This document shows, piece after piece, positions 26,654 through 34,544 of a stretch of 64,000 nt of DNA. Location: positions 1 through 64,000 of the forward strand of contig DATHDS010000002.1 of assembly GCA_035318925.1 (NCBI GenBank), in the 5' to 3' direction. The notes below the pieces were generated by a model. The model was given only the letters and a program-made list of their open reading frames with translations. It did not search any database and was not told the DNA's origin. The stretch's first letter is position 1; each line of letters starts with the position of its first letter. The stretch comes from VAXT01 sp035318925 (GTDB lineage Bacteria > Actinomycetota > Thermoleophilia > Gaiellales > Gaiellaceae). Position numbers and translations under genes: made by a program.

Positions 26654-27426
26654 TCATTCGCAAGTCCCCCGCCGAGATCGAGACGATGGCCAATGCCGGC
26701 CGCGTGGTCGCCGACACGCTCGCGCTCGTGGGGGAGCACGTGCGCCCGGGCGTGACGACGGCGGAGCTCGACGAGCTGGCCGATGAATTCATCCGCTCGC
26801 AGGGCGGCACGTCGTCGTTCAAGGGTTACAGGGGCTATCCCGCCTCCATCTGCACGTCCCCGAACGAGATGGTCGTGCACGGGATCCCCGGCGTGCGCAC
26901 GCTGGCCGACGGCGACATCCTGTCGGTGGACGTTGGCGTCTCACTCGACGGGTTCGTGGCCGACTCGGCCTACACGTTCCCGGTCGGAGAGGTCTCCGTG
27001 GAGGCCGAGCGGCTGCTCGAGGCCTGCCAGGCGGCGCTCGCGTCCGGGATCGCACAATGCCGGCCCGGCAAACGCCTCTCGGACGTCTCGCATGCGATCC
27101 AGATGACAACCGAAGAGGCGGGCTACTCAGTCGTCCGCAGCCTCGTCGGCCACGGCATCGGCCGCGCGATGCACGAGGACCCGCAGATCCCGAACTACGG
27201 CGCTCCCGGCCGCGGGCCCGAGCTCGCTTCGGGGATGACCTTCGCGATCGAGCCGATGATCAACGCCGGCGGCCCCGAGATCTACCTCCACGACGACGAG
27301 TGGTCGATCTCGACCGTCGACGGGGCGCTCTCGGCCCATTTCGAGCACACGGTCGCGATCACCGACGAGGAGCCCCGCATCCTGACAACCGACAAGAATC
27401 GGGCCGGAGCCCTTTTGCTACCATAG
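26650..27426 (+). CDS. map: Methionine aminopeptidase type I
   Basis: Removes the N-terminal methionine from nascent proteins; 258 residues. All metal ligands are visible: D94 and D105 (SVDVGVSLDGFVADSAY), H168 (GHGIGRAMHE), E201 (FAIEPMIN) and E232 (HFEHTVAI), with H77 in VVHGIP contacting substrate. It lacks the N-terminal SH3-ligand extension of mycobacterial MapB-like enzymes. infA, which usually follows, is absent. Confidence 0.98.
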   Translation: MIIRKSPAEIETMANAGRVVADTLALVGEHVRPGVTTAELDELADEFIRSQGGTSSFKGYRGYPASICTSPNEMVVHGIPGVRTLADGDILSVDVGVSLDGFVADSAYTFPVGEVSVEAERLLEACQAALASGIAQCRPGKRLSDVSHAIQMTTEEAGYSVVRSLVGHGIGRAMHEDPQIPNYGAPGRGPELASGMTFAIEPMINAGGPEIYLHDDEWSISTVDGALSAHFEHTVAITDEEPRILTTDKNRAGALLLP

Positions 27427-27491
27427 TTTTTCACCGCGCAGCTCTGCTGTGCGTGTCTCTATGTCCCTACGACCGCGCTTAAGGGCGCGGT
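27415..27491 (+). promoter_or_regulatory. Candidate alpha-operon promoter and structured leader
   Basis: TTTTGCTACCAT (27413-27424) resembles an extended -10 box (TGC before TACCAT) and matches the sequence before rpsL. The 85-nt gap before rpmJ then holds two hairpins: GCGCAGC-TCT-GCTGTGC (27436-27452) and ACCGCGC/GCGCGGT (27472-27491). It could be an autoregulatory target for S4, which is encoded downstream, but that is inference. No infA reading frame fits here. Confidence 0.4.
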
Positions 27492-27509
27492 TCTCGTGCG
27501 AGGAGCGGT

Positions 27510-27623
27510 GTGAAGGTTCGAGCGTCAGTCAAGCCGATGTGTGAGCGGTGCCGCGTGATCCGGCGGAACGGCCGGACGATGGTCATCTGCACAAATCCCA
27601 GACACAAGCAGAGGCAGGGGTAA
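27510..27623 (+). CDS. rpmJ: 50S ribosomal protein L36
   Basis: L36, 37 residues: KVRASVKPMCERCRVIRR and a C-terminal RHKQRQG. The zinc ligands are C11, C14, C27 and H32. GTG 27510 follows GAGGAGC by a few bases. It directly precedes rpsM (stop TAA then ATG). It is the zinc-binding form. Confidence 0.95.
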   Translation: MKVRASVKPMCERCRVIRRNGRTMVICTNPRHKQRQG

Positions 27624-28007
27624 ATGGCACGAATTGCAGGCGTAAACCTTCCCCGCGAGAAGCGGATCGAGGTCGCGCTCACGTACATCTTCGGCATCGG
27701 CCGCTCGAGGTCGCGCGAGATCGCCGCAGCCCTCGGGCTCTCCCTCGACACGAAGGTCAGCGACCTGACCGACGGGGAGATCACGAAGCTGCGCGATTAC
27801 ATCGACACGAACCTCCAGGTCGAGGGCGACCTCCGCCGGGAGCGCTCGCAGGCGATCAAGCGCCTCGGCGAGATCGGCGCCTACCGCGGGGTGCGGCATC
27901 GCCGCGGCCTGCCGGTGAACGGCCAGCGCACGAAGACGAACGCCCGCACGCGCAAGGGCCCGAAGAAGACCGTGGGCCGCGGCAAGAAGGCACCGTCTAA
28001 GACTTAA
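27624..28007 (+). CDS. rpsM: 30S ribosomal protein S13
   Basis: S13, 127 residues, in the 30S head, contacts tRNA and L5. ARIAGVNLPREKRIEVALTY at the start and the C-terminal GQRTKTNARTRKG segment identify it; the tail is Lys-rich. It starts immediately after rpmJ and overlaps rpsK (TAATG). Confidence 0.98.
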   Translation: MARIAGVNLPREKRIEVALTYIFGIGRSRSREIAAALGLSLDTKVSDLTDGEITKLRDYIDTNLQVEGDLRRERSQAIKRLGEIGAYRGVRHRRGLPVNGQRTKTNARTRKGPKKTVGRGKKAPSKT

Positions 28008-28411
28008 TGGCTCCTCCCAGGAAACAAGCAGGACGCGGGCGCGCGAGGCGCCGCGTCAAGAAGAACATCGCCATCGGCCAGGCGCACATCAAGACGTCGT
28101 TCAACAACACGATCGTCACGCTGACCGACGCCCAGGGGAACGTCATCGTCTGGGAGTCCGCCGGCTCGGCCGGCTTCAAGGGCTCCCGCAAGTCGACCCC
28201 CTTTGCCGCCCAGGTCACGGCCGACTCGTGCGCGCGCAAGGGCATGGAGCACGGCCTCCAGAAGGTCGAGGTCTTCGTCAAAGGCCCCGGCTCGGGCCGC
28301 GAGACCGCGATCCGGTCGCTCCAGGCAGCCGGGCTCGAGATTCTCGGCGTCAAGGACGTCACCCCGCAGGCGCACAACGGCGTACGCCCCAGGAAGCGGA
28401 GGCGCGTCTAA
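28007..28411 (+). CDS. rpsK: 30S ribosomal protein S11
   Basis: S11, 134 residues, on the 30S platform near the mRNA exit. HIKTSFNNTIVTLTDAQGN and GPGSGRETAIRSLQAAGLE are the signature segments. Both ends overlap neighbours by one base (TAATG), so translation is coupled from rpsM to rpsD. Confidence 0.98.
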   Translation: MAPPRKQAGRGRARRRVKKNIAIGQAHIKTSFNNTIVTLTDAQGNVIVWESAGSAGFKGSRKSTPFAAQVTADSCARKGMEHGLQKVEVFVKGPGSGRETAIRSLQAAGLEILGVKDVTPQAHNGVRPRKRRRV

Positions 28412-29031
28412 TGGCCAGGGACCGCGGCCCGAAGTGCAAGCAGTGCCGGCGAGAGGGCATGAAGCTCTTCCTCAAGGGCGAGCGCTGCCTGACCGAGAAG
28501 TGCGCGATCGAGCGCCGCAGCTACCCGCCGGGCGAGCACGGCCGCGGACGCATCAAGCAGTCCGAGTACCTGCTCCAGCTGCGCGAGAAGCAGAAGGCGC
28601 GCCGGTTCTACGGCCTGCTCGAGAAGCAGTTCCGCACCTACTACGCGAAGGCCGCGAAGGGCTCGGGGATCACGGGTGAGGAGCTCCTGCGCATGCTCGA
28701 GACGCGGCTCGACAACGTCGTCTACCGGCTCGGCTTCGCCGCGTCGCGAGCCCAGGCCCGCCAACTCGTCCGCCACGGCCACTTCCACGTCAACGGGCGG
28801 CGGGTGAACATCCCCAGCTACCAGGTTCGCCCGGACACCATCATCACGATGGCGCCCGGCAGCTCGGCCGAGCAGGTCATCCGCGACGCGACCGACCTCA
28901 CCGCTTCGGTCGCCCCCTGGCTCCAGGCCGACCACGAAGCACTCACCGGGAAGATCCTCAAGCTTCCCGAGCGATCGGAGATCGACACTCCGGTCCAGGA
29001 ATCACTGATCGTCGAGCTCTACTCGAAGTAG
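28411..29031 (+). CDS. rpsD: 30S ribosomal protein S4, zinc-containing form
   Basis: S4, 206 residues, a primary 16S binder that nucleates 30S assembly. ATG 28411 overlaps the rpsK stop. C9, C12, C26 and C31 (spacing 2-13-4) make a zinc site, so this is the C+ form. The S4 RNA-binding domain is at about residues 95-160 (ETRLDNVVYRLGFAASRAQA, then VRHGHFHVNGRRVNIPSY). S4 represses the alpha operon in E. coli and B. subtilis, and the structured leader before rpmJ is a possible target here. Confidence 0.98.
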   Translation: MARDRGPKCKQCRREGMKLFLKGERCLTEKCAIERRSYPPGEHGRGRIKQSEYLLQLREKQKARRFYGLLEKQFRTYYAKAAKGSGITGEELLRMLETRLDNVVYRLGFAASRAQARQLVRHGHFHVNGRRVNIPSYQVRPDTIITMAPGSSAEQVIRDATDLTASVAPWLQADHEALTGKILKLPERSEIDTPVQESLIVELYSK

Positions 29032-29041
29032 AAAGGAACGC

Positions 29042-30010
29042 ATGGCTACACGTACGACTTTGATGGACTTCCAGGTGCCGCGAATCGTCCACGAGGAAGT
29101 GGACGAGCAGCGCGGCCGGTTCACGATCGAGCCGCTTGACCGCGGCTTCGGCTACACGTTCGGCAACTCCCTGCGCCGCGTGCTGCTCTCCTCGCTTGAG
29201 GGCGCCGCCGTCACCTCGGTCAAGCTCGAGGGCGTCGCGCACGAGTTCACGACCCTGCCGGGCGTGAAGGAGGACGTGACCGACATCATCCTGGCTCTGA
29301 AGAACATGATCTGCCGCCTACACGGCGAGTCCCCCGAGATCGAGGTTCGTCTCAACAAGCGCGGCCCCGGCAAGGTCACGGCGGGCGACATCGAGGCTCC
29401 CGCCGACCTCGAGATCCTCAATCCCGACCTCCAGATCGCGACCCTGTCCGACAAGGGCAAGCTCGAGCTGACGATGACGATCGGGCGCGGGCGCGGCTAC
29501 GTGCCGGGCGAGATGAACCGCGGGCCTGAGCACACGATCGGCGTCATCCCGATCGACTCGATCTTCTCGCCGGTTCGGCGCGTCTCGTACGACATCGAGG
29601 CGGCCCGCGTCGGCCAGCGCACCGACTACGACAAGCTCAACCTCGACGTCACGACCGACGGCTCGGTCGATCCGCGCGAGGCGATCGGCCAGGCGGCCGA
29701 GATCCTGATCCGGCAGCTTGCGATCTTCACCGACATCGACAAGATCGAGGGCTTCGGCGAAGTCGCTGCGGAGGCGCTTCCGGCCGAGGCGCCGCTCGCA
29801 CACGGGATGGAGAACTTCCCGATCGAGGAGCTCGAGCTCGGCGTCCGCTCGTACAACTGCCTGAAGCGCGTCGGCATCGAGACGATCGGCGACCTCGTCG
29901 TGAAGAGTGAGAACGAGCTGGCCGCGATCCCGAACTTCGGCAAGAAGTCGATCGAAGAGGTCAAGGAGACGCTGGCCACCCATGGCCTGAATCTCCGCGG
30001 CGACGAGTAG
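29042..30010 (+). CDS. rpoA: RNA polymerase alpha subunit
   Basis: Alpha subunit, 322 residues. The N-terminal dimerisation domain (about 1-235) contains GFGYTFGNSLRRVLLSSLEG. A linker leads to a C-terminal domain (about 255-320) that binds UP elements and activators; R269 and N272 in VRSYNC correspond to E. coli R265 and N268. GAAAGGAACGC precedes the ATG. Standard alpha-operon position between rpsD and rplQ. Confidence 0.99.
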   Translation: MATRTTLMDFQVPRIVHEEVDEQRGRFTIEPLDRGFGYTFGNSLRRVLLSSLEGAAVTSVKLEGVAHEFTTLPGVKEDVTDIILALKNMICRLHGESPEIEVRLNKRGPGKVTAGDIEAPADLEILNPDLQIATLSDKGKLELTMTIGRGRGYVPGEMNRGPEHTIGVIPIDSIFSPVRRVSYDIEAARVGQRTDYDKLNLDVTTDGSVDPREAIGQAAEILIRQLAIFTDIDKIEGFGEVAAEALPAEAPLAHGMENFPIEELELGVRSYNCLKRVGIETIGDLVVKSENELAAIPNFGKKSIEEVKETLATHGLNLRGDE

Positions 30011-30015
30011 CGCTC

Positions 30016-30459
30016 ATGCGGCATCACCGCAAAGGGAAGAAGCTCGGCCGCACGTCAGCGCACCGCAAGGCGCTCTACTCGAACCTTGCGGGCGCGCTGA
30101 TCGAGCACGGCCGGATCAAGACGACGCTGGCGAAGGCCAAGGCTGTCAGGCCGATCGCGGAGCAGATGATCACGCTCGGCCGGCGCGGGGATCTCCACGC
30201 ACGGCGGCAGGCGCTCGCCTACCTGCATTCGAATGACGTCGTCACGATGCTCTTCTCCGAGGTCGCCCCGCGCTTCACCGACCGGCCGGGCGGCTACTCG
30301 CGGATCGTCAAGCTCGGCCCGCGCTTCGGGGATGCGGCCGAGATGGTCTACCTCGAGCTCGTCGACTACGTGCCGCCGGCTCCACGCGCGAGGGTGCGCC
30401 GCGAGCCTAAGCCCGAGGAGGTCGAAGCCGAGTCGGGCGTCCCGGGCGTCACGACCTAG
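30016..30459 (+). CDS. rplQ: 50S ribosomal protein L17
   Basis: L17, 147 residues, closes the alpha operon. RHHRKGKKLGRTSAHRKAL at the N-terminus and RFTDRPGGYSRIVKLGPRFGD are diagnostic; the last ~35 residues are a charged tail. It starts 5 nt after rpoA. Its TAG stop is the first part of a two-hairpin repeat likely to end the long ribosomal transcript. Confidence 0.98.
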   Translation: MRHHRKGKKLGRTSAHRKALYSNLAGALIEHGRIKTTLAKAKAVRPIAEQMITLGRRGDLHARRQALAYLHSNDVVTMLFSEVAPRFTDRPGGYSRIVKLGPRFGDAAEMVYLELVDYVPPAPRARVRREPKPEEVEAESGVPGVTT

Positions 30460-30562
30460 AGGTCCCGGGCCACGGGCCCGGGACTCGCGGAAAGTGCGAA
30501 GCACTTTGCGCGACTAAGGCACGCCTCGCAAGGAACGACGCCCTCGACGGGCTCGCCTTGCC
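30456..30562 (+). repeat. Composite two-hairpin repeat, copy 2, at the rplQ stop codon
   Basis: It starts with the CTAG holding the rplQ stop. Hairpin 1 has perfect 10-bp arms (30462-30471, 30475-30484). Hairpin 2 has 13-bp arms with one mismatch (30485-30497, 30501-30513). A shared tail with AAGGAACGACG and GACGGGCTCGCC follows. It matches the element at the cyclase stop (8394-8499) over about 105 nt. Probably terminates the ribosomal operon. The rest of the gap to 30706 shows nothing clear. Confidence 0.8.
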
Positions 30563-30706
30563 GCGATCGTTGGTTGGTCAGCCACGAGTAGCGCTCACGG
30601 ATGTTTCCGAAACCGGTCTAGGGTGGAGTCGTCTTGCGTCGGTGAAGCGCGTTGCCACGGTTAGCCCTGGTTCTCGCGGCGCTTGGCTCCGCGAGCGCCT
30701 GGGTCC

Positions 30707-32173
30707 TCAGCGCCGGCGAACTACCTCGCAGTTTCTGGAAACTCGGTCATTCCGATCGACGAACGCGATGTCGTGTCGACCCGATCCGCAATCGAGGATG
30801 TCGCCCGACCGGCCTCCAAACCCGCGCCCGGGGTCGCCCCACGCAAAGAGCCGGTCGTTGCCCGGCCCGCCGCGGAGGATGTCCGAGTCGACTCCACCCC
30901 GCAGCACGTCGTTTCCGGAATCCCCATTCAGGCTGTCCAACCCCGGGCCACCCCTGAGCTCGTCGGAGCCGGGACCTCCGCTGAGGACGTCGTCGTGGAC
31001 CGCGTACGCGTCTTGTGTGTCAACGCCTCCAACAAGAAGATCGTTGCCGGGACCACCGTTGAGGATGTCTCCGAAGCTGCCACCGAGGAGCCGGTCATTT
31101 CCCGCGCCTCCGTCGATGATGTCGGAATCGCCCTCGCCTGCGAGCGTGTCGTTACCCGCGAGCCCTGCGATCACGTCCTTCAGGTTCGTCCCGACGATCC
31201 TGTCGTTGCGGGGCGTGCCCCGGATGTGACAATCGAGCGTCAAGCGCCGGCTCGCTCCCTTTTCGACAGCGATGAGACGAAGGCCCGTAAAGACGCAGGG
31301 CCCGTCATACGTCGCAGCGAGGTCGTTCGTGACCGGAGACCAGGATGGGTCACCGCCCTTGAATGATCGCTCGACCCCTCTCGCGGTGTCGACGACGGCG
31401 AACTTGGGCACCCGCTCCAGCGCTAGGTCTGCAGCAATCCGTGAGCCGTCGTGAGACCACTGCGGGAAGCCGACGAATCCTCTCTGAAGAGTCCGGAGTT
31501 GGGTTCCGTCCAGGTTTATGACGGTGAGTGAATCCCCGACGAGGAACGCAAGTCGATTTCCATCCGGTGACCAGGAGGGCCCTCGGGCAGCAACATCCCC
31601 CGAGTACACAACGCGACGCGAAGTTCCGTCGCTGTTCATGACGGACAGCGCTCCTTCTGGACTGATGAAGGCGAGTTGGCGTCCGTTGGGTGACCACGCG
31701 GGCAATCCGCCAGGACCGAGGCTCGTCGATCCGGTGCCGTCGGCATTCACCACGAAGATCTCTGCGGCGCCCGCGTAGGCCAGTCGTTGGCTGTCCGGTG
31801 CCCAGGAGAAGCTGAAGCCGCTTGCTGCAATGAGATGGGGCTCAGACCCGTCCAGGTTCTTGACCTTGAGTGGACCGCCGTCCCAAAAAGCTACCTTCGT
31901 CCAATCCGGCGAAAGGACAGGAGCGGGGCCTGGGTATGAGCGCACGTCGACAACTCGTTGCGCTTCGCCTCCTGCTACCGCGACCGTGTAGATGGCCTCT
32001 TCCACCGACGAACTGCGAAGGAAGGCGATCCGCTGCCCGTCGGGTGACCATTGTGGATGGGAGTCAAAGACGCAAACCTGGCGGAAGGTGCACGCCTGGG
32101 TCGTCGCATTGGCGCCGCTGCTCATGAGACAGAGGCTCGTCAGGACGACTGCGGCGGTGAGAATCCCCTTCAT
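30707..32173 (-). CDS. Secreted TolB-like propeller protein with RTX calcium-binding repeats
   Basis: 488 residues from ATG 32173, followed by a good signal peptide (KGILTAAVVLTSLCLMSSGANA). A longer GTG start 24 nt upstream is possible, but TAGTGT lies 8 nt before the ATG, fitting a leaderless start. The N-terminal two-thirds is a run of PD40/TolB-type propeller repeats (WSPDGQRIAF, WAPDSQRLAY, WSPDGNRLAF). The last third holds RTX nonapeptides such as GGAGNDRLLGG and GGPGNDRLFAWG, which fold on calcium outside the cell. The combination suggests an extracellular calcium-binding protein; no enzymatic motif was seen. It separates rplQ from truA. Confidence 0.82.
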   Translation of the reverse strand: MKGILTAAVVLTSLCLMSSGANATTQACTFRQVCVFDSHPQWSPDGQRIAFLRSSSVEEAIYTVAVAGGEAQRVVDVRSYPGPAPVLSPDWTKVAFWDGGPLKVKNLDGSEPHLIAASGFSFSWAPDSQRLAYAGAAEIFVVNADGTGSTSLGPGGLPAWSPNGRQLAFISPEGALSVMNSDGTSRRVVYSGDVAARGPSWSPDGNRLAFLVGDSLTVINLDGTQLRTLQRGFVGFPQWSHDGSRIAADLALERVPKFAVVDTARGVERSFKGGDPSWSPVTNDLAATYDGPCVFTGLRLIAVEKGASRRLTLDCHIRGTPRNDRIVGTNLKDVIAGLAGNDTLAGEGDSDIIDGGAGNDRLLGGSFGDILNGGPGNDLLVGGVDTQDAYAVHDDVLSGGPGSDELRGGPGLDSLNGDSGNDVLRGGVDSDILRGGPGNDRLFAWGDPGRGFGGRSGDILDCGSGRHDIAFVDRNDRVSRNCEVVRRR

Positions 32174-32336
32174 GGCACTGGACACTAGACAGCACACGTC
32201 AGGGATTCGTAGGCAAATTGGAAGGAGTTCTGCGCGGTGACAACTTCGTTGAGTGGTCTCAAAGCCGATTCCTAAGTCGCGCTGATAATCGCCCCTGCGT
32301 AACAGCGTCGGCTGCCTTCAGTTCGCCAAACCCCGC

Positions 32337-32972
32337 CTAGAGCCGAGACTCGAGCAGCACGAACGCCGGGTTCGGAATGTCGTTCGGGCTCGCGTCGACC
32401 CAGATCTCAGCTTCGTCCGGCAGTTCGTCGCGCAGCCGCTCCGCGAGCTCGTCGGCGAGCTCCTGCGTGAGCACGTCGACGGTCACATAGCGCCAGCGGC
32501 GGTGCACGGGGAAGCCCTCGCCGTCCAGCCGCTCCTGAACCTCGGCCGCCTCGGCCCGGCCCGGGAGGGCGATCTTGACGAGCCAGTCGTAGGAGCCGTC
32601 CCGCTGGGCTTCGATCCACTTGGTCTCTTCCTTCAAGCGGAGCTCCTCGTGCTCTCCCTCGGCGGTCTGCGGGAGCGGTATCGATGCGTCCTTCCAGGCC
32701 TCCTCCACCGGGTGCCAGCGCGTGACGGCGATCTCGGCCGTCAGGTTCTCCGTGGCGACGAGCTCCCGCGCCACCCGCTCGGCCTCGCGCGATTCCGACT
32801 CCCGGCCCGCGTAGAGGAAGACCCGTGGGCCGTCCCTGGTGACGACGACCCTGCCGCCGAGCCGCTTGCGGGCCTCGTCGTCGAGATCATGCGCGCGCAG
32901 CCGCTCGCCGAGCCCGAGCCCGTGTTCCGCGTCGTCGAGGTCGATCTCGACCCGCCATTCGTCGTCGCGCAT
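32337..32972 (-). CDS. Conserved-type hypothetical protein, divergent from truA
   Basis: I do not recognise a family. From ATG 32972 it has 211 residues, starting RDDEWRVEIDL. It is soluble and rich in Glu and Arg, with no signal peptide. Two halves each look like a small alpha/beta unit: one includes RVFLYAGRESESREAERVAR and the other VKIALPGRAEAAEVQERLDG, hinting at an internal repeat of a ferredoxin-like or SPOR-like fold. A longer frame running upstream to 33164 crosses truA and is rejected. TATCAT lies 8 nt before the ATG. Only 23 nt separate this start from truA on the other strand. Confidence 0.7.
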   Translation of the reverse strand: MRDDEWRVEIDLDDAEHGLGLGERLRAHDLDDEARKRLGGRVVVTRDGPRVFLYAGRESESREAERVARELVATENLTAEIAVTRWHPVEEAWKDASIPLPQTAEGEHEELRLKEETKWIEAQRDGSYDWLVKIALPGRAEAAEVQERLDGEGFPVHRRWRYVTVDVLTQELADELAERLRDELPDEAEIWVDASPNDIPNPAFVLLESRL

Positions 32973-32995
32973 GGAACGGGATGATATGCGGCGCC

Positions 32996-33712
32996 ATGCG
33001 CATGAGGCTGACGATCGAATACGACGGGACCGGGTTCCGGGGCTGGGCCGCCCAGCCGGGACTGCGCACTGTCGAATGCGTCGTGCGGGAGGCGCTCTAC
33101 TCCGTCTACGCCTCGTACGAAAAGCTTGCGGTTGCAGGGAGAACGGACACAGGAGTGCACGCACTGGGCCAGTGCGCCAGCGTCAACGTGGAGGGCGGGC
33201 CGCCGGTCGAGAGTGCGGCAAAGGCGCTGAACACGGCGCTGCCCACGGACGTCTCGGTGCTCTCGGCGCAGAAGGCGGCTCCGGACTTCCATGCGCGGCA
33301 CTCGGCGCGCGGCCGGACCTACCGATACCGCATCTGGCGTCGTCAGACGCCGTCGCCGTTCGAGCTGCACCGCAGCTACTGGTACCCCCGCCCGATCGAC
33401 TACGACTCGCTGGCCGCCTCCGCCGACACGCTGATCGGAGAGCACGACTTCCGCGCGTTCACGAAGACCGTGACTGGGCACGAGAGCTTCAGGCGCGAGA
33501 TTCGCGAGTGCGCGTGGTTCGAGCGCGGCGACGCCGTCGAGCTCGAGATCACGGCCAACAGCTTCCTGCGCCACATGGTCCGCGCCCTGGTCGGCACGAT
33601 GCTCGAGCAATCGGCCGCCGACTTGGCGCGACTACTGGAAGGCGCGCCACGAGAGGAAGCGGGGACGACCGCGCCGCCACACGGCCTCTACCTCGAGCAA
33701 GTCGAGTACTAA
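32996..33712 (+). CDS. truA: tRNA pseudouridine synthase A
   Basis: Converts uridine 38-40 of the tRNA anticodon arm to pseudouridine; about 238 residues. The catalytic aspartate is D51 in AGRTDTGVHALGQ. RLTIEYDGTGFRGWA begins the fold, and RTYRYRIWRR plus NSFLRHMVRALVGTM are typical. The start is uncertain between ATG 32981, 32996 and 33002; none has a convincing Shine-Dalgarno. truA often follows rplQ, but here two opposite-strand genes lie between them. The stop overlaps the mscL stop by 4 nt, tail to tail. Confidence 0.95.
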   Translation: MRMRLTIEYDGTGFRGWAAQPGLRTVECVVREALYSVYASYEKLAVAGRTDTGVHALGQCASVNVEGGPPVESAAKALNTALPTDVSVLSAQKAAPDFHARHSARGRTYRYRIWRRQTPSPFELHRSYWYPRPIDYDSLAASADTLIGEHDFRAFTKTVTGHESFRREIRECAWFERGDAVELEITANSFLRHMVRALVGTMLEQSAADLARLLEGAPREEAGTTAPPHGLYLEQVEY

Positions 33713-34089
33713 CGCGCAGAGACCTCCCTGAGCGCTGTCAACAGCTCCTGATGGCGCCGTTCCTCGTCGGGCATGCCTTCCTCGACAGGGCCGCGCATCC
33801 GCTTGAGCAACGCGCTCACCGGCTTGACGACGAAAAAGAAGACCGCCGCCCCGATCGCCACGAACTGGATGACGTCGGTGATGAATGCGCCGTAGCTAAA
33901 CACCGCGTCGTTGATCGTGAACGTCAGGCCCCGGAAATCTGGTTTCCCGATGACCATGGCGATCACGGGCATGAGGAGGTTGTTCACGAGCGAGTTGACT
34001 ACGGCCGCGAACGCGAGGCCCATGACGAAGGCAACGGCGAGCTCGACGATGTTGCCGCGAAAGAGAAAGTCACGAAACTCCTTCAGCAT
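33709..34089 (-). CDS. mscL: Large-conductance mechanosensitive channel
   Basis: MscL, 126 residues, opens under membrane tension to release solutes on osmotic downshock. LKEFRDFLFRGNIVELAVAF is the gating N-terminus, followed by TM1, a periplasmic loop and TM2 (about 70-95), with a charged C-terminal helix. The Shine-Dalgarno GGAAGG (34098-34103 on the minus strand) is one arm of a 6-bp hairpin with a 7-nt loop (34098-34116), so initiation might be modulated by that structure. Confidence 0.96.
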   Translation of the reverse strand: MLKEFRDFLFRGNIVELAVAFVMGLAFAAVVNSLVNNLLMPVIAMVIGKPDFRGLTFTINDAVFSYGAFITDVIQFVAIGAAVFFFVVKPVSALLKRMRGPVEEGMPDEERRHQELLTALREVSAR

Positions 34090-34122
34090 TGAAGCTTCCT
34101 TCCACTTGACGGAAGGCTGATC

Positions 34123-34521
34123 CTAAAACCGGTACGAATGCTGGCGGCTGAGGAAGAAGCCGTGCCCGCTCTTGTTCTTGCAACGCAGGCCTGTTGTGGT
34201 CGATTTGCAGGTAAAAGCACCGCGACGCCAGGTCGTTCCGTACTTGACGATCCGGGCGCCGGGGGAGAAGACCGTGTCTCCCGCGCACACGGTTCCCGAG
34301 CGGCCTCGCGGGCCCATCTCATAGCCGAACGTCCAGTCGTTCTGGCAGCCCTTCGGCTTGTGCGGCGGCGGTTTCAGCCCCGTGCGGATGTCGCAGCGCA
34401 GATTTGCCGGCGAGCTCGAGTAGGCGCAGCCGATGTTGTGCGACGGTGTCTGGAAGAACACGAACGACGCGGCAGCCGAAGCGGGGAAGAGGAGCGCGAG
34501 CAAGAGCGCGAGCCGGGTCAC
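34123..34521 (-). CDS. Small secreted cysteine-containing protein (DUF6636-like)
   Basis: 132 residues with a signal peptide (RLALLLALLFPASAAA). Mature segments such as TPSHNIGCAYS, CDIRTG, CAGDTVF and GLRCKNKSGHGFFLSR resemble, from memory, the actinobacterial DUF6636 family of extracellular proteins; the function is not known. Six cysteines suggest disulfides. GTG start with TAGCGT 6 nt upstream, in a 23-nt gap shared with ligA. Confidence 0.75.
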   Translation of the reverse strand: MTRLALLLALLFPASAAASFVFFQTPSHNIGCAYSSSPANLRCDIRTGLKPPPHKPKGCQNDWTFGYEMGPRGRSGTVCAGDTVFSPGARIVKYGTTWRRGAFTCKSTTTGLRCKNKSGHGFFLSRQHSYRF

Positions 34522-34527
34522 GGGCCG

Positions 34528-34537
34528 ACGCTAGCAT
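34528..34537. promoter_or_regulatory. Overlapping divergent leaderless -10 boxes
   Basis: In the 23-nt gap between two start codons, GCTAGC forms the shared centre of TAGCAT on the + strand (34532-34537, 7 nt before the ligA ATG) and TAGCGT on the minus strand (34528-34533, 6 nt before the GTG at 34521). Both would place transcription initiation at or next to the start codon. Confidence 0.6.
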
Positions 34538-34544
34538 CAACTCC

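Noticed and set aside
30652..30957. Plus-strand frame starting like a signal peptide (RLALVLAALGSASAWVLSAG)
   Set aside because: After about 25 codons it runs antisense through the propeller-RTX gene and becomes Arg/Pro-rich. There is no Shine-Dalgarno. Probably chance, although a relic of a displaced gene cannot be excluded.
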